Positions 1-9,859 of a stretch of DNA of 64,000 nucleotides are shown piece by piece (position 1 is the stretch's first letter; every line of letters starts with the position of its first letter). The notes below the pieces were generated by a model. The model had not been told where the DNA came from and searched no databases. It saw only the letters and a list, made by a program, of their open reading frames with translations. The position numbers and the translations under genes were made by a program. The DNA is from Faecalibacterium sp. UBA1771 (GTDB lineage Bacteria; Bacillota; Clostridia; Oscillospirales; Ruminococcaceae): contig DCGT01000022.1 in the NCBI GenBank assembly GCA_002315315.1, forward strand, positions 441 through 64,440, in the 5' to 3' direction.

Positions 1-469
1 AGGGTTCAGGCGGGCGCTTCTCGCGGACTTCTGCCGCAAACTGACCGACCTTTTGCTTGTCGGTTCCGTTAATAATAATCTTGTTGGGGGCCGGAACATC
101 AATCTTGATATCATCAGTTTCACTTACGATAACCTGATGAGAATATCCAAGATTCATAACAAGATCCGTACCCTGCTTAGCGGCACGGTAACCGACGCCC
201 TGGATTTCAAGCTCTTTCTTAAAACCTTCGGTAACGCCGACAACCATATTGTTGATAAGAGTTCGTGTCATACCATGAAGCGAACGGTATTCCTTATCAT
301 CGCAAGGTCTGGTTACTAATATTTCCCCATCCTTAAGTTCAAGACCGAGCAACGGAGAAAAAGAATTAGTAAGTTCACCCTTCGGGCCCTTGACCTTTAC
401 TTCTGTGCCGTCAATCTTAACCTCAACTCCGGCGGGGATAACTATCGGTTTTCTACCAATTCTCGACAT
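1..469 (-). CDS. rplF: 50S ribosomal protein L6, 3' end cut by window edge
   Basis: Large-subunit protein L6, which sits near the factor-binding site of the 50S subunit. The start codon is at 469 and the product begins MSRIGRKPIVIPAGVEV, the typical L6 amino terminus. About 156 codons are visible of a family length near 180, so the last part of the gene lies outside the window. It follows rpsH by 14 bp, as expected in the spc part of the ribosomal operon. Confidence 0.95.
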   Translation of the reverse strand, partial: MSRIGRKPIVIPAGVEVKIDGTEVKVKGPKGELTNSFSPLLGLELKDGEILVTRPCDDKEYRSLHGMTRTLINNMVVGVTEGFKKELEIQGVGYRAAKQGTDLVMNLGYSHQVIVSETDDIKIDVPAPNKIIINGTDKQKVGQFAAEVREKRPPEP

Positions 470-483
470 AATTTATCCCTCTC

Positions 484-882
484 TTACCACACAAACGCAA
501 GGACTTCGCCGCCAACGTTCTCTTTGCGAGCCTGCTTGTCGGTCATAACGCCCTTCGGTGTGGAAACTATAGCGATTCCGAGACCCTTGAGAACCTTGGG
601 CATCTTCTCGCAGCTTGTGTAAATACGAAGTCCCGGCTTGCTGACTCTGCGAAGTCCGGTAATTGCGGATGTTTTATCTTCGCCGTATTTGAGCGTCAGT
701 CTGATAACGCCCTGCTTATCGTCGTCGATTACCTGCATACTCTTGACATAACCTTCGTCGACGAGGATCTGCGCTACCGACTTCTTCATATTGGAAGCGG
801 GGATGTCGACGGTATCATGCTTGGCGCTGCTGGCATTGCGGATTCTTGTAAGCAAATCGGCGATGGGGTCTGTAATGTTCAT
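484..882 (-). CDS. rpsH: 30S ribosomal protein S8
   Basis: S8 binds 16S rRNA and helps assemble the central domain of the 30S subunit; in E. coli it also represses the spc operon. The 132-residue product has the normal length, starts [17 protein letters not shown] and carries the C-terminal motif [12 protein letters not shown]. It lies between rpsN and rplF in standard order. Confidence 0.97.
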   Translation of the reverse strand: MNITDPIADLLTRIRNASSAKHDTVDIPASNMKKSVAQILVDEGYVKSMQVIDDDKQGVIRLTLKYGEDKTSAITGLRRVSKPGLRIYTSCEKMPKVLKGLGIAIVSTPKGVMTDKQARKENVGGEVLAFVW

Positions 883-895
883 TGTTAACCTCCTA

Positions 896-1081
896 TTACC
901 AACTGGCTTTTCTTACGCCGGGGATTTGACCTTTATAAGCGAGCTCTCTGAAGCAGATACGGCAAATACCGTATTTACGCAGATAAGCATGAGGTCTGCC
1001 GCAGAGCTTACATCTGTTGTAAGCACGAGTCGAGAATTTCGGCTCAGCATGCTGCTTGTTAATCATAGATTTCTTAGCCAT
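896..1081 (-). CDS. rpsN: 30S ribosomal protein S14, zinc-binding short form
   Basis: The 61-residue form of S14 typical of Gram-positive bacteria. Four cysteines at 24, 27, 40 and 43 form a CxxC-x12-CxxC zinc site, so this is the zinc-dependent (C+) paralogue. A zinc-independent copy, if the organism has one, is not in this window. It lies between rplE and rpsH, spaced 14-15 bp from each. Confidence 0.97.
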   Translation of the reverse strand: MAKKSMINKQHAEPKFSTRAYNRCKLCGRPHAYLRKYGICRICFRELAYKGQIPGVRKASW

Positions 1082-1096
1082 TATTTACAGTCCTCC

Positions 1097-1636
1097 TCAG
1101 CTCGCGAACGGAGCGCCGAAAGCTTTAAGCAGCTCTTTGGCCTCTTCATCGGTCTTCGCGGTTGTTACGAATACGATATCCATACCGCGAACGGCATCAA
1201 TCTTATCGTAGTCGATTTCGGGGAATATAAGCTGTTCTTTGATACCGACAGCATAGTTTCCTCTGCCGTCGAAGCTGTCACCGTTGATTCCTCTGAAGTC
1301 ACGTACACGCGGAAGCGCTACGTTGAAGAATCTGTCCATAAACTCGTACATACGCTCTCCGCGCAGAGTTACCTTAGCGCCGATGGGCATACCTTCACGA
1401 ACCTTAAAGTTAGCGACTGACTTCTTAGCCTTGCAGACAATGGGATGCTGACCGGTAATCTTGGTCAGGTCGCCGATAACGGCTTCCATAATCTTTTCGT
1501 TATCTCTCGCGTCGCCGCAACCTACGTTGACGACGATCTTGTCGAGACGGGGAATCTGCATAACGCTCTTGTAGGAGAATTTCTTCATAAGAGCGGGAGC
1601 GATTTCCTGGACATACATATCTTTGAGTCTTGCCAT
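1097..1636 (-). CDS. rplE: 50S ribosomal protein L5
   Basis: L5 binds 5S rRNA in the central protuberance. The 179-residue length is normal. Recognisable family segments include [34 protein letters not shown] and [17 protein letters not shown]. It follows rplX by 19 bp in the operon. Confidence 0.97.
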   Translation of the reverse strand: MARLKDMYVQEIAPALMKKFSYKSVMQIPRLDKIVVNVGCGDARDNEKIMEAVIGDLTKITGQHPIVCKAKKSVANFKVREGMPIGAKVTLRGERMYEFMDRFFNVALPRVRDFRGINGDSFDGRGNYAVGIKEQLIFPEIDYDKIDAVRGMDIVFVTTAKTDEEAKELLKAFGAPFAS

Positions 1637-1655
1637 TCTCTTGCTCTCCTCCTAT

Positions 1656-1979
1656 TTAAAACTCAGCGCCGCAGTCTTTATGCTTGCAGACGCGGACTTT
1701 CTTTCCATCCTTGTCAATAGCATGACCGACCCTGGTGGGCTTGCCGCACTTGGGGCAAACTGGCATTACCTTGCAGGCATAGATGGCGGCTTCGGCCTGT
1801 ACCAGACCGCCGACCTCACCCTGTCTTCTGGGCTTAACGTGCTTGGTTACGAAATTCTGACCTTCTACGATGACTTTCTTTTCATCGACGGAAACTTGCA
1901 GAACCTTTCCTTTGTTTCCGCGGTCACGGCCGGACATAATCATAACGGTATCTCCGGTTTTGACATGAAGCTTACTCAT
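1656..1979 (-). CDS. rplX: 50S ribosomal protein L24
   Basis: Assembly-initiator protein of the 50S subunit. An N-terminal KOW motif lies around residues 6-32 (VKTGDTVMIMSGRDRGNKGK). The C-terminal part has four cysteines (75, 78, 98, 103) arranged like a zinc ribbon, a pattern seen in many Firmicute L24 proteins. Length 107 is normal. Confidence 0.96.
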   Translation of the reverse strand: MSKLHVKTGDTVMIMSGRDRGNKGKVLQVSVDEKKVIVEGQNFVTKHVKPRRQGEVGGLVQAEAAIYACKVMPVCPKCGKPTRVGHAIDKDGKKVRVCKHKDCGAEF

Positions 1980-1994
1980 TAATCCGACCTCCCA

Positions 1995-2363
1995 TTACAG
2001 AACTTCAGGTGCGAGAGAGAGGATCTTGAGGTATTCCTTTTCACGAAGCTCTCTTGCGACCGGTCCAAAAATACGTGTACCAACGGGGTTCTTATCTTCC
2101 TTAATAATAACCGCTGCGTTCTCATCGAATCTGATATAAGACCCGTCATCACGACGAACGGCGTTCTTGGTTCTTACTACGACAGCCTTGACGACATCAC
2201 CCTTTTTGACGGAACCGCCGGGCGTGACTTTCTTGACCGACGCAACAATAACATCGCCAATGCTGGCGTACCTTCTGCGGCTACCGCCGAGAACTCTGAT
2301 GCACATGAGCTCCTTTGCTCCTGTGTTATCGGCTACCTTCAGATAGGTTTGCATCTGTATCAC
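1995..2363 (-). CDS. rplN: 50S ribosomal protein L14
   Basis: L14 contributes to the 50S-30S interface. The 122-residue protein contains [20 protein letters not shown]. The start codon is GTG at 2363, giving the conserved beginning (M/V)IQ-x-x-T-x-L; the in-frame ATG three codons later is less likely because it would remove the conserved IQ. Confidence 0.96.
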   Translation of the reverse strand: MIQMQTYLKVADNTGAKELMCIRVLGGSRRRYASIGDVIVASVKKVTPGGSVKKGDVVKAVVVRTKNAVRRDDGSYIRFDENAAVIIKEDKNPVGTRIFGPVARELREKEYLKILSLAPEVL

Positions 2364-2393
2364 AGAGGTTTCCTCCTTTCGGGCTGAAGTCTA

Positions 2394-2651
2394 TTACTTC
2401 GCCTTCTCCAGTATTTTTACGAGACGCCACCGCTTATCCTTAGAAAGCGGTCTTGTTTCCATAATCATAACCCTGTCGCCGATTCCGCACTCGTTGTTCT
2501 CATCATGAGCCTTGAACTTCGTAGTGCTTTTGACGAACTTTTTGTAAAGGGGGTGCTGTACACGGGTCTCGATGGCAACAACGATGGTCTTGTCCATCTT
2601 ATCGCTTACGACAATACCGGTGCGTGTCTTTCTCAGATTGCGCTCTTCCAT
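2394..2651 (-). CDS. rpsQ: 30S ribosomal protein S17
   Basis: OB-fold 16S rRNA-binding protein of 85 residues, with the family segment [19 protein letters not shown] and a C-terminal [15 protein letters not shown]. It lies between rpmC and rplN, the standard order. Confidence 0.96.
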   Translation of the reverse strand: MEERNLRKTRTGIVVSDKMDKTIVVAIETRVQHPLYKKFVKSTTKFKAHDENNECGIGDRVMIMETRPLSKDKRWRLVKILEKAK

Positions 2652-2665
2652 GCTTTTCCCTCCTC

Positions 2666-2866
2666 TTACTGTTCATCGGCAAGCTCGTTGACACGAAGCT
2701 GAGTCTTAACTCTGGCTATGTCACGCTTGACCTCTTTAATGCGACCCGGATTATCGAGCTGGTTGATCGCATGCTGGAAGCGAAGGTTGAACAGCTCTGC
2801 TTTGAGGTCATTCAGCTTATCCTGAAGCTCTGCATTGCTGAGTTTGCGGAATTCTGTCGCTTTCAT
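2666..2866 (-). CDS. rpmC: 50S ribosomal protein L29
   Basis: Small helical protein of the polypeptide exit tunnel rim (66 residues), with the conserved [20 protein letters not shown]. Its start codon overlaps the rplP stop codon by one base (TAATG), which suggests translational coupling. Confidence 0.96.
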   Translation of the reverse strand: MKATEFRKLSNAELQDKLNDLKAELFNLRFQHAINQLDNPGRIKEVKRDIARVKTQLRVNELADEQ

Positions 2867-3291
2867 TATTGCTCACCACCCAATACTTCTTTTTTTACAA
2901 ACTTGCACTTAATAGGCAGCTTGTTGCCTGCAAGACGAATAGCCTCACGGGCGTCTTCTTCGGTAACTCCACCGATTTCAAACATTACACGACCGGGCTT
3001 GACAACGGCGACCCAGTACTCAGGGCTACCTTTACCGGAACCCATTCGAGTCTCAGCCGGCTTCTGTGTTACGGGCTTATCCGGGAAAATCTTTATCCAA
3101 ACCTGACCGCCGCGCTTGATATAGCGGGTCATGGCAATACGGGCAGCTTCGATTTGATTCGATTTAATCCAACCCGGTTCGAGGGCTACTAAGCCGTAAT
3201 CACCGTAGGTGACAGTGTTTCCGCGAAGGGCTTTACCCTTTGTACGGCCTCTCTGTACACGGCGATACTTTACACGTTTCGGTAACAGCAT
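2866..3291 (-). CDS. rplP: 50S ribosomal protein L16
   Basis: L16 helps shape the A-site region of the peptidyl transferase centre. Length 141; starts [16 protein letters not shown] and has the [20 protein letters not shown] signature. It begins one base after the rpsC stop codon. Confidence 0.97.
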   Translation of the reverse strand: MLLPKRVKYRRVQRGRTKGKALRGNTVTYGDYGLVALEPGWIKSNQIEAARIAMTRYIKRGGQVWIKIFPDKPVTQKPAETRMGSGKGSPEYWVAVVKPGRVMFEIGGVTEEDAREAIRLAGNKLPIKCKFVKKEVLGGEQ

Positions 3292-3292
3292 T

Positions 3293-3958
3293 TTACTTAG
3301 CTCCTCCTTCCACGGGAGTCTTTTTAGCGGTCGAGAGGATTTCGCCTCTGTAAATCCAAACCTTTACACCGACCTTACCGTATGTGGTGTTCGCTTCGGC
3401 AAAACCGTAGTCGATGTCGGCACGAAGGGTCTGCAGAGGAATCGTACCCTCATGGTAGGACTCGCTTCTGGCGATATCGGCGCCGTTCAGACGACCGGAA
3501 ACGGTAGTCTTGATACCCTTGGCACCGAGTCTCATAGCACGCTGAATGCACTGCTTCATAGCACGGCGGAACGCTATTCTGCGTTCAAGCTGAGAAGCAA
3601 TGTTCTCGGCTACCAGCTGAGCGTCAACGTCGGCGTTCTTGATAGCCTCGATGTTGACTGTAACTGTCTTGCCGGTCATCTTTTCAAGGTCGGCGCGAAG
3701 CTTGTCAACACCTGCGCCGTTGCGTCCGATAACCATACCGGGCTTAGCGCAATAAACGGTAACCTTTACCTTGCTGGCGTCACGTTCAATGTCAATCTTG
3801 GGAACGCCTGCGGCATAAAGTTCCTTTTTAACAAATTTGCGAAGATTAAAGTCTTCAACGAGAAGATCGCCGAAATCCTTTTTATTGGCATACCAACGGG
3901 AATCCCAATCCTTGATGACTCCGACTCTCAATCCGTGCGGATTAACTTTCTGTCCCAT
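3293..3958 (-). CDS. rpsC: 30S ribosomal protein S3
   Basis: S3 lines the mRNA entry channel. The 221-residue product has the N-terminal [20 protein letters not shown], a type II KH domain with the loop [18 protein letters not shown] (about residues 77-95), and the C-terminal S3 domain. The order rplV-rpsC-rplP is normal. Confidence 0.97.
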   Translation of the reverse strand: MGQKVNPHGLRVGVIKDWDSRWYANKKDFGDLLVEDFNLRKFVKKELYAAGVPKIDIERDASKVKVTVYCAKPGMVIGRNGAGVDKLRADLEKMTGKTVTVNIEAIKNADVDAQLVAENIASQLERRIAFRRAMKQCIQRAMRLGAKGIKTTVSGRLNGADIARSESYHEGTIPLQTLRADIDYGFAEANTTYGKVGVKVWIYRGEILSTAKKTPVEGGAK

Positions 3959-3973
3959 CTTTATCCCCCTTCC

Positions 3974-4312
3974 TTAGCTTTCGTACTCTTTAAGGACGAC
4001 TGTGATGTGGGACGTCCTCTTGAGAACTCTGAACGCTCTGCCCTGAGCTCTGGGTCTAATTCTCTTAAGAGTCGGACCGGGAGTGACGAAGCACTCTGCG
4101 ACATAGAGATTATTCTTGTCCATGTTGAAGTTGTTCTCGGCATTGGCAGCCGCGGAATTAACAAGCTTCAGCAGGGGCTCACACGCGGACTTGCCGGTGT
4201 ATTTCAGTATCGCAACAGCTTTGTCAAGGGGCTGGTTACGGATGAGGTCAAGCACTATCTGCACTTTTCTGGGCGAGATTCTGCAATATCTCAATATAGC
4301 CTTAGCTTCCAT
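3974..4312 (-). CDS. rplV: 50S ribosomal protein L22
   Basis: Exit-tunnel protein with a beta-hairpin loop. Length 112; segments RYCRISPRKVQIVLDLIR and RIRPRAQGRAFRVLKRTSH are diagnostic. It lies between rpsS and rpsC. Confidence 0.97.
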   Translation of the reverse strand: MEAKAILRYCRISPRKVQIVLDLIRNQPLDKAVAILKYTGKSACEPLLKLVNSAAANAENNFNMDKNNLYVAECFVTPGPTLKRIRPRAQGRAFRVLKRTSHITVVLKEYES

Positions 4313-4326
4313 TATTTCTCTCTCCC

Positions 4327-4605
4327 TTACTTCGTTGTGGCCGTCTTGGAACCCGAATGTCCGCGGAAGGTGCGGGTAGGAGCAAACTCACCGAGCTTGT
4401 GTCCGACCATATCTTCGGTAACATAAACGGGAACATGCTTGCGACCGTCGTGAACCGCGAAGGTGTGTCCTACGAAATCGGGGAAAATAACCGATGAACG
4501 GCTCCATGTCTTGAGAACTCGCTTTTCACCCGTCTTGTTCATTTCTTGAACTCTGGCGAGCAACTTCGGCTGGATATAAGGTCCTTTTCTAACACTTCTG
4601 CTCAT
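4327..4605 (-). CDS. rpsS: 30S ribosomal protein S19
   Basis: S19 sits in the 30S head and forms inter-subunit bridges. Length 92, starting [16 protein letters not shown], with the conserved [20 protein letters not shown] and [13 protein letters not shown]. Confidence 0.97.
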   Translation of the reverse strand: MSRSVRKGPYIQPKLLARVQEMNKTGEKRVLKTWSRSSVIFPDFVGHTFAVHDGRKHVPVYVTEDMVGHKLGEFAPTRTFRGHSGSKTATTK

Positions 4606-4619
4606 CTTTGTTCCTCCCC

Positions 4620-5447
4620 TTATCCGCGGCGTCTGACTATAAGCTTGTCAGAACGATTGTGTTTTGCTCTTGTCTTATAACCGAGTGTCGGCTTGCCCCA
4701 CGGGGTAACAGGTCCGGGACGACCGACGGGGGACTTACCTTCACCACCGCCGTGCGGGTGATCGACCGGGTTCATAACCGAGCCGCGTACCGCAGGACGG
4801 ACACCCATGTGACGCTTACGTCCGGCCTTGCCGAGCATTACGTTGGCATAATCAACGTTGCCGACCTGTCCGATGGACGCCATGCATCCGATGGGAACAT
4901 TGCGAAGCTCTCCGGAGGGCAGACGGACGAGTGCGTAGGCACCTTCCTTAGCCATCAGCTGAGCCATATTGCCGGCGCTTCTTACAAGCTGAGCACCCTT
5001 ACCGGGATAAATCTCAATATTGTGAATGAATGTACCGACGGGAATGTTGGTAAACGGAAGCGCGTTGCCCGGCTTGATATCGGCGTTGGGACCGCTCATA
5101 ACTACGTCGCCGACCTTCAGCTCTGCGGGGGCGATAATGTAGGACTTTTCGCCGTCCTCATACTGAATAAGAGCGATATGCGAGCTTCTGTTAGGATCGT
5201 ACTCGAGCGCGATAACGGTTGCGGGAGCATCGATTTTAGCGCGCTTGAAGTCGATTATACGATACTTCTGACGGTTGCCGCCGCCCTTATGACGAACGGT
5301 GATTCGGCCTGTATCGTTGCGGCCGGAATACTTTTTCTTGGTTTCCAACAAGCTCTTTTCCGGTGCCTTCTTGGTCAGTACGGAGTAATCCGTTACTGTC
5401 ATTTGGCGATGACCGGGAGTTGTCGGATTGTATTTCTTGATTGCCAT
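4620..5447 (-). CDS. rplB: 50S ribosomal protein L2
   Basis: L2 is needed for subunit association and the structure of the peptidyl transferase centre. Length 275 is normal. The C-terminal signature [20 protein letters not shown] includes the histidine known to be important for peptidyl transfer. The order rplW-rplB-rpsS is standard. Confidence 0.98.
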   Translation of the reverse strand: MAIKKYNPTTPGHRQMTVTDYSVLTKKAPEKSLLETKKKYSGRNDTGRITVRHKGGGNRQKYRIIDFKRAKIDAPATVIALEYDPNRSSHIALIQYEDGEKSYIIAPAELKVGDVVMSGPNADIKPGNALPFTNIPVGTFIHNIEIYPGKGAQLVRSAGNMAQLMAKEGAYALVRLPSGELRNVPIGCMASIGQVGNVDYANVMLGKAGRKRHMGVRPAVRGSVMNPVDHPHGGGEGKSPVGRPGPVTPWGKPTLGYKTRAKHNRSDKLIVRRRG

Positions 5448-5502
5448 CTTGAATAACTCTCCTTATCAGCTTAGCGGGACTGATTTCCCATACGATTTTG
5501 GC

Positions 5503-5796
5503 TTACGCCATCGACTCGAAGAACTCAATGCCCTTGGAGTCAGCGGTCAGAGTAACGATCGCTTTTTTCCAACTCGGAGTAAATCCGCTGTTGTAACCCT
5601 GACGTCTCTTTCTGCCGAGAACGTGCATGGTGTTGACCTTCTGTACCTTTACGCTGAAAAGCTCTTCAACCGCCTTGGCGATTTCGATCTTCTCGGCATT
5701 CGGAGCTACCTTGAAGGTATATTTCTTTTGTCCGACACCGGTCATGCTCTTTTCGGTGATGACCGGAGCGAGGATGATGTCCTGAGCAGATTTCAT
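5503..5796 (-). CDS. rplW: 50S ribosomal protein L23
   Basis: Exit-port protein that docks trigger factor and SRP. Length 97; the segments DIILAPVITEKSM and VNTMHVLGRKRRQGY are typical. It overlaps the end of rplD by 4 bp (ATGA), indicating coupled translation. Confidence 0.96.
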   Translation of the reverse strand: MKSAQDIILAPVITEKSMTGVGQKKYTFKVAPNAEKIEIAKAVEELFSVKVQKVNTMHVLGRKRRQGYNSGFTPSWKKAIVTLTADSKGIEFFESMA

Positions 5797-6419
5797 TGTG
5801 CGTAGACCTCCTCAATTTTCTTTGCGGCGTCTACTGTCATTACGAACTTGTCGCAGTTCAGAATATCATAGACGTTAATTGTGTTGCAAAGAGCGGTACG
5901 AACACCGGCAATATTGCTGGCACTCTTGATGAGGAACTCGTTCTTTTCCGGCATAACCAGCAGAACCTTCTTGTTCGCATCGAGGGCGTTGAGCATATTT
6001 ACAACGGTCTTAGTTTTGTAGCTGTCCATGTTGATTGAATCGACAAGGATGAGCTCTTTGCTCTGAACCTTGGCGGACAGAGCCGACAGCATCGCCAGCT
6101 TGTGAGCCTTGCGGTTCATCGACTTACTGTAATCGCGGGGCTTGGGTCCGAGAGCAACACCGCCGTGATACCACTGCGGAGCGCGGGTGGAGCCCTGTCT
6201 TGCGTGACCGGTACCCTTCTGTCTCCACGGCTTCTTTCCGCCGCCGGAAACCTCGGCTCTGGTCTTGGTGGACTGTGTACCCTGACGCTGATTGGCGAGA
6301 TAGGTTACAACTGCCTCATGCAGAACAGCCTCGTTCGGTGTGATTCCGAATACTGCGTCGTTCAGCTCAAATTCGGATACCACTTCGCCTGCCATATTAT
6401 AAACATTAAGCTTAGCCAT
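5793..6419 (-). CDS. rplD: 50S ribosomal protein L4
   Basis: L4 has a globular domain and a long loop in the exit tunnel; in E. coli it represses its own operon. Length 208. The tunnel-loop segment KKPWRQKGTGHARQGSTRAP is clear. It lies between rplC and rplW. Confidence 0.97.
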   Translation of the reverse strand: MAKLNVYNMAGEVVSEFELNDAVFGITPNEAVLHEAVVTYLANQRQGTQSTKTRAEVSGGGKKPWRQKGTGHARQGSTRAPQWYHGGVALGPKPRDYSKSMNRKAHKLAMLSALSAKVQSKELILVDSINMDSYKTKTVVNMLNALDANKKVLLVMPEKNEFLIKSASNIAGVRTALCNTINVYDILNCDKFVMTVDAAKKIEEVYAQ

Positions 6420-6434
6420 TTAAATATCCTCCTC

Positions 6435-7070
6435 TTATGCCTTCTTGACGCTGTCATGCAGGCAAACTATTCCGCCCTTCGGGCCGGGGATAGCGCCCTT
6501 GATGGCTATCAGATTGTTCTCGGCATCGACCTTGACAACGGTCAGATTCTGAACGGTGATTTTCTCGGCGCCGAGATGTCCGGGCATCTTCTTGTTCTTC
6601 ATAACTCTTGACGGGTCGGAAGTCGAACCGAGAGAGCCCTGATGACGGTGAACAGGTCCGGAACCGTGGGTATCCTTCAAGCTGTGGGAGTTCCAACGCT
6701 TGATGGCACCGGCGTAGCCCTTACCTTTGCTTGTTCCGACGACATCAATGATGTCTCCGGCGGCGAAGGTGTCGGCCTTGATGATGTCGCCGACAGAGTA
6801 ACTGCTGATGTCTGCGAGTCTGAATTCACGCAGGAACTTCTTGACGCCGACGTCAGCCTTGTCGAAATGTCCCTTCAACGGCTTGTTGGTTCCCTTGAGA
6901 GAAGCCTCGCCGAATCCGAGCTGAACCGCCTCGTAGCCATCGGTCTCGACCGTCTTCTTCTGAACGACGACGCAAGGACCCGCTTCGACTATCGTGACGG
7001 GGACGACAGAGCCGTTATCATCGAACAGCTGAGTCATACCGACTTTTTTTGCGATAATTCCTTTTTGCAC
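6435..7070 (-). CDS. rplC: 50S ribosomal protein L3
   Basis: Early-assembly protein near the peptidyl transferase centre. Length 211; starts [16 protein letters not shown] and has the central [20 protein letters not shown] segment. A 72-bp gap separates it from rpsJ, wider than most gaps in this operon; no terminator is visible there. Confidence 0.97.
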   Translation of the reverse strand: MQKGIIAKKVGMTQLFDDNGSVVPVTIVEAGPCVVVQKKTVETDGYEAVQLGFGEASLKGTNKPLKGHFDKADVGVKKFLREFRLADISSYSVGDIIKADTFAAGDIIDVVGTSKGKGYAGAIKRWNSHSLKDTHGSGPVHRHQGSLGSTSDPSRVMKNKKMPGHLGAEKITVQNLTVVKVDAENNLIAIKGAIPGPKGGIVCLHDSVKKA

Positions 7071-7142
7071 TTTCTTTTATCCTCCTGAAAGGTTATTGGT
7101 CGGTCTTGAAACCGACTTGACCCTTGCCGACTTGGCCTCGAC

Positions 7143-7454
7143 TTAAAGTTTGATTTCGATGTCGACGCCGGCAGGGAGCTGGAGACTTGTCAGAGCCTCG
7201 ACCGTCTTGTTGGACGGCTTAAGGATGTCGATAAGTCTCTTGTGGGTACGCATCTCAAACTGCTCACGGCTGTCCTTATACTTATGAACAGCGCGCAGGA
7301 TGGTTACGACCTCCTTGTCAGTCGGAAGGGGGATAGGCCCCGAAACACGAGCGCCCGTGCGCTTCGCTGTCTCGACGATCTTTTCCGCTGCGCTGTCAAC
7401 CAGCTGAGGATCAAAACCCTTGATACGTATCCGGATCATTGTCTTGACTGCCAT
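7143..7454 (-). CDS. rpsJ: 30S ribosomal protein S10, first gene of the operon
   Basis: S10 (NusE) belongs to the 30S head and also takes part in transcription antitermination with NusB. Length 103; contains [20 protein letters not shown] and [20 protein letters not shown]. It is preceded by a roughly 280-nt untranslated leader, so transcription of the S10-spc operon probably starts near 7737. Confidence 0.97.
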   Translation of the reverse strand: MAVKTMIRIRIKGFDPQLVDSAAEKIVETAKRTGARVSGPIPLPTDKEVVTILRAVHKYKDSREQFEMRTHKRLIDILKPSNKTVEALTSLQLPAGVDIEIKL

Positions 7455-7736
7455 TTCTTTGCCTCCTGTTATTACTTTTCAGGCAATTTAACACTGTACC
7501 GGGTGTGTCTTGATGTCTCATTTTAAAAGCCGGTATACCTTCCCCTGAAAGTATCTCCGGTGCAGCCGCATAAAGTGGCCGAAAGACTGTACAAAACGAC
7601 ATTGGATGAGCGTACCCATCATATCCACAGTATCAATATTAACTTTTCGCCCGGTTCTTTGATCGGACATACTCGGCGGAAATTACCCGTGATGTTCACG
7701 GCAACCTCCCGCTTCTACGCATATCGTCGCAGTCAC
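7455..7736 (-). promoter_or_regulatory. Long 5' leader of the S10 operon
   Basis: About 280 nt of non-coding leader between the proposed promoter and rpsJ. It contains one perfect 6-bp hairpin with a 3-nt loop (7687-7701) near its 5' end. A Shine-Dalgarno sequence precedes rpsJ. Ribosomal operons are often regulated through such leaders by a ribosomal protein; nothing in the sequence identifies which one, and no intrinsic terminator was found inside it. Confidence 0.4.
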
Positions 7737-7742
7737 CATATT

Positions 7743-7771
7743 ATAATAGCAAAAACCCCCTGCAAATGCAA
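7743..7771 (-). promoter_or_regulatory. Candidate promoter of the S10 operon
   Basis: On the minus strand TTGCAT (7766-7771) and TATTAT (7743-7748) are separated by 17 bp. The -35 element lies inside the hairpin of the preceding proS terminator, so termination and initiation signals overlap. Confidence 0.5.
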
Positions 7772-7779
7772 GGGGTTTT
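7751..7779 (-). terminator. Rho-independent terminator of proS
   Basis: Minus-strand stem with arms CCCCTTGCA and TGCAGGGGG followed by a run of five T. It lies about 140 bp after the proS stop codon and is nearly symmetrical, so it could also stop transcription on the other strand. Confidence 0.8.
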
Positions 7780-7917
7780 GAGAAATTTTCCGAAAAATTT
7801 TACGAAATTTCGTTTTATATATAATATACATAAATTCGGAAATCATTACAGAAAGTATTTGTATAATCAGGATAAATAATACAATCCGTAAAGCACAGCT
7901 AACACGATATTACACTA
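7780..7917 (-). other. AT-rich 3' untranslated stretch of proS
   Basis: About 138 bp between the proS stop codon and its terminator. It is strongly AT-rich and holds no reading frame, promoter or repeat that could be supported. Confidence 0.4.
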
Positions 7918-9354
7918 TTAATAAGCTTTGCCCCATGTAACCATATGATGTGCAGGACGTCCGCAAACTACGCAACGGTCGGACAGCTCCTTCTGCTCAA
8001 AGGGGATGCAACGGGAGGATATGTCAAGCTTTTCTTTAAGCCGTGCCTCGCACTCGGCATCTCCGCACCACATTGCATTATAGAATCCGAGATCCTTTGC
8101 AACTGCCGCTTCAAGAGCATCAAAATCGGGACAGTCCTTTGTGCGGCGTTCACGGTTCTCGAGAGCACGCTGATAGATGTTGGCGGCGAGAGCATCGAGC
8201 TGTTCTTCAATCGACTCCTCAAGGTTGTCGAGAGAAACTGTGACCTTGTCACCTGTATCGCGACGAACAAGAACACAGTTGCCTGCTTCGATGTCGCGGG
8301 GACCGATTTCAAGACGAATAGGTACGCCCCTCATCTCGTGCTGAGCATATTTCCAGCCAGGTGAGTTGTCGGAATCGTCAAGCTCTACACGGAACTTATC
8401 CTCAAGTCGGGTCTTAAACTCGTTTGCCTTTTCAAGGACACCCTCTTTATGCTGTGCTACCGGCACGATTACGACCTGTGTCGGAGCTATGGCGGGGGGA
8501 AGAATAAGTCCGTTGTCATCGCCGTGAGTCATTATAATTGCACCGACTATGCGTGTGGACATACCCCACGATGTCTGGAACGGCGTCTGAAGCTCGTTCG
8601 TTCTGCCGAGGAACTGGATTCCGAATGCCTTGGCGAAGCCGTCTCCGAAATAGTGTGAAGTACCGCTCTGCAGAGCCTTACCGTCATGCATAAGAGCCTC
8701 AATGGTATAGGTAGCTTCGGCACCGGCAAATTTCTCGGTCTCGGTCTTGCGACCGGCGAGCACGGGAATCATGAGGTACTTTTCACAGAACTCGCGGTAT
8801 ACATTCAGCATTCTCTCGGTTTCTGCGACAGCCTCATCGGCGGTTTCGTGCATTGTATGACCCTCCTGCCACAGGAACTCGCGGGAACGCAGGAACGGAC
8901 GGGTTGTCTTTTCCCAGCGAACTACCGAGCACCACTGATTGTACAGCTTGGGTAAATCGCGATAGGAATGGATAATGTGCGCATAATGGTCGCAGAACAG
9001 CGTCTCGGATGTCGGACGAACACAGAATCGTTCGGCAAGCTCCTCGGTGCCTCCGTGTGTTACCCATGCTACCTCGGGAGCAAAGCCCTCGACGTGGTCC
9101 TTTTCTTTTTGCAGAAGGCTCTCGGGAATAAAGATAGGCATACAGACATTCTGATGACCTGTTTTCTTGAACATACCGTCAAGAATTTTCTGAATATTCT
9201 CCCAGATAGCATAGCCGTAAGGTCGCAGAATAACGCAGCCTTTTACGCTCGAATAGTCGATAAGCTCTGCGTTTATGACGATGTCGGTGTACCATCTTGC
9301 AAAATCCTCGTTGATAGGCGTTATGGCCTCAACCTTGTTTTTTTCCTTGCTCAT
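7918..9354 (-). CDS. proS: Prolyl-tRNA synthetase, archaeal/eukaryal type
   Basis: Class II synthetase that charges tRNA(Pro) with proline. At 478 residues it is the short ProS without the bacterial editing insertion. Class II motif 2 is visible as [20 protein letters not shown], and the motif 3 region as TSWGMSTR. The anticodon-binding domain follows ([13 protein letters not shown]), then a C-terminal zinc-type domain with [10 protein letters not shown] and the terminal GKAY typical of this class. Many Clostridia use this form. It has its own promoter and terminator and is not part of the ribosomal operon. Confidence 0.96.
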   Translation of the reverse strand: MSKEKNKVEAITPINEDFARWYTDIVINAELIDYSSVKGCVILRPYGYAIWENIQKILDGMFKKTGHQNVCMPIFIPESLLQKEKDHVEGFAPEVAWVTHGGTEELAERFCVRPTSETLFCDHYAHIIHSYRDLPKLYNQWCSVVRWEKTTRPFLRSREFLWQEGHTMHETADEAVAETERMLNVYREFCEKYLMIPVLAGRKTETEKFAGAEATYTIEALMHDGKALQSGTSHYFGDGFAKAFGIQFLGRTNELQTPFQTSWGMSTRIVGAIIMTHGDDNGLILPPAIAPTQVVIVPVAQHKEGVLEKANEFKTRLEDKFRVELDDSDNSPGWKYAQHEMRGVPIRLEIGPRDIEAGNCVLVRRDTGDKVTVSLDNLEESIEEQLDALAANIYQRALENRERRTKDCPDFDALEAAVAKDLGFYNAMWCGDAECEARLKEKLDISSRCIPFEQKELSDRCVVCGRPAHHMVTWGKAY

Positions 9355-9389
9355 TTTATTTCTGCCTTTCTTACGGTTATAAGAATATA

Positions 9390-9417
9390 ATTATACGCTT
9401 TTTTCGTCAAAAAACAA
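9390..9417 (-). promoter_or_regulatory. Candidate promoter of proS
   Basis: Minus-strand TTGTTT (9412-9417) and TATAAT (9390-9395), 16-bp spacing, 36 bp before the start codon. An overlapping alternative is TTGACG with TATTCT at 17 bp. Confidence 0.5.
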
Positions 9418-9452
9418 GACCCTGAATTTACTATTGACAATTTACACAAAAC

Positions 9453-9493
9453 GAGGTCGCATTGCAAAGAAACACTCCCCACAATACGACCTC
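9453..9493 (-). terminator. Rho-independent terminator of acpP
   Basis: A 12-bp stem (9453-9464 with 9482-9493) followed on the minus strand by GTTTTG. One position pairs only as G-U in the minus-strand RNA and is a mismatch on the other strand, which supports the minus orientation. Confidence 0.75.
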
Positions 9494-9511
9494 ATATTTG
9501 ATATTAAACAA

Positions 9512-9739
9512 TCAGGTGTTGGATTCTATATATTTTACAAGGTCTCCGATGGACTTGATGCTCTCGATTTCCTCATCGGGGATTTCAAGGTCGAACTCCT
9601 CCTCAAGCGACATCAGCAGGTCGACTACATCGAGAGAATCGGCGCCGAGGTCATCAACGATGCTTGAATCCATCGTAATCTTATCTTCGTCAATATCGAG
9701 CTGCTCGCTCACAAGTCTGCAGACTTTTTCAAAAATCAT
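9512..9739 (-). CDS. acpP: Acyl carrier protein
   Basis: Carries growing fatty acyl chains on a 4'-phosphopantetheine arm. The 75-residue acidic protein contains the attachment motif [15 protein letters not shown] with the modified serine at position 35. The gene stands alone between its own promoter and terminator, with no fatty acid synthesis genes beside it, so its relatives must be encoded elsewhere. Confidence 0.95.
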   Translation of the reverse strand: MIFEKVCRLVSEQLDIDEDKITMDSSIVDDLGADSLDVVDLLMSLEEEFDLEIPDEEIESIKSIGDLVKYIESNT

Positions 9740-9783
9740 AATTCTAATTTCCCTTTCGTGACAACTTAATGTTCGATATTATT

Positions 9784-9812
9784 TTTATACAAGTTTTATT
9801 ATCCGTTGTCAA
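9784..9812 (-). promoter_or_regulatory. Promoter of acpP
   Basis: Minus-strand TTGACA (9807-9812) and TATAAA (9784-9789) with 17-bp spacing: an almost consensus housekeeping promoter. The words ATCCGT and ACGGAT flank the -35 as a 6-bp inverted repeat and could be an operator, but this is weak. Confidence 0.75.
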
Positions 9813-9859
9813 TATGTTTTGACGGATATTTTGTTAAAAATTTTTAAGCATTTTGTTTT

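Noticed and set aside
3209..4426. Long plus-strand open frame (405 codons) opposite rpsC, rplV and rpsS
   Set aside because: It is the antisense shadow of well-conserved ribosomal genes, with no recognisable product.
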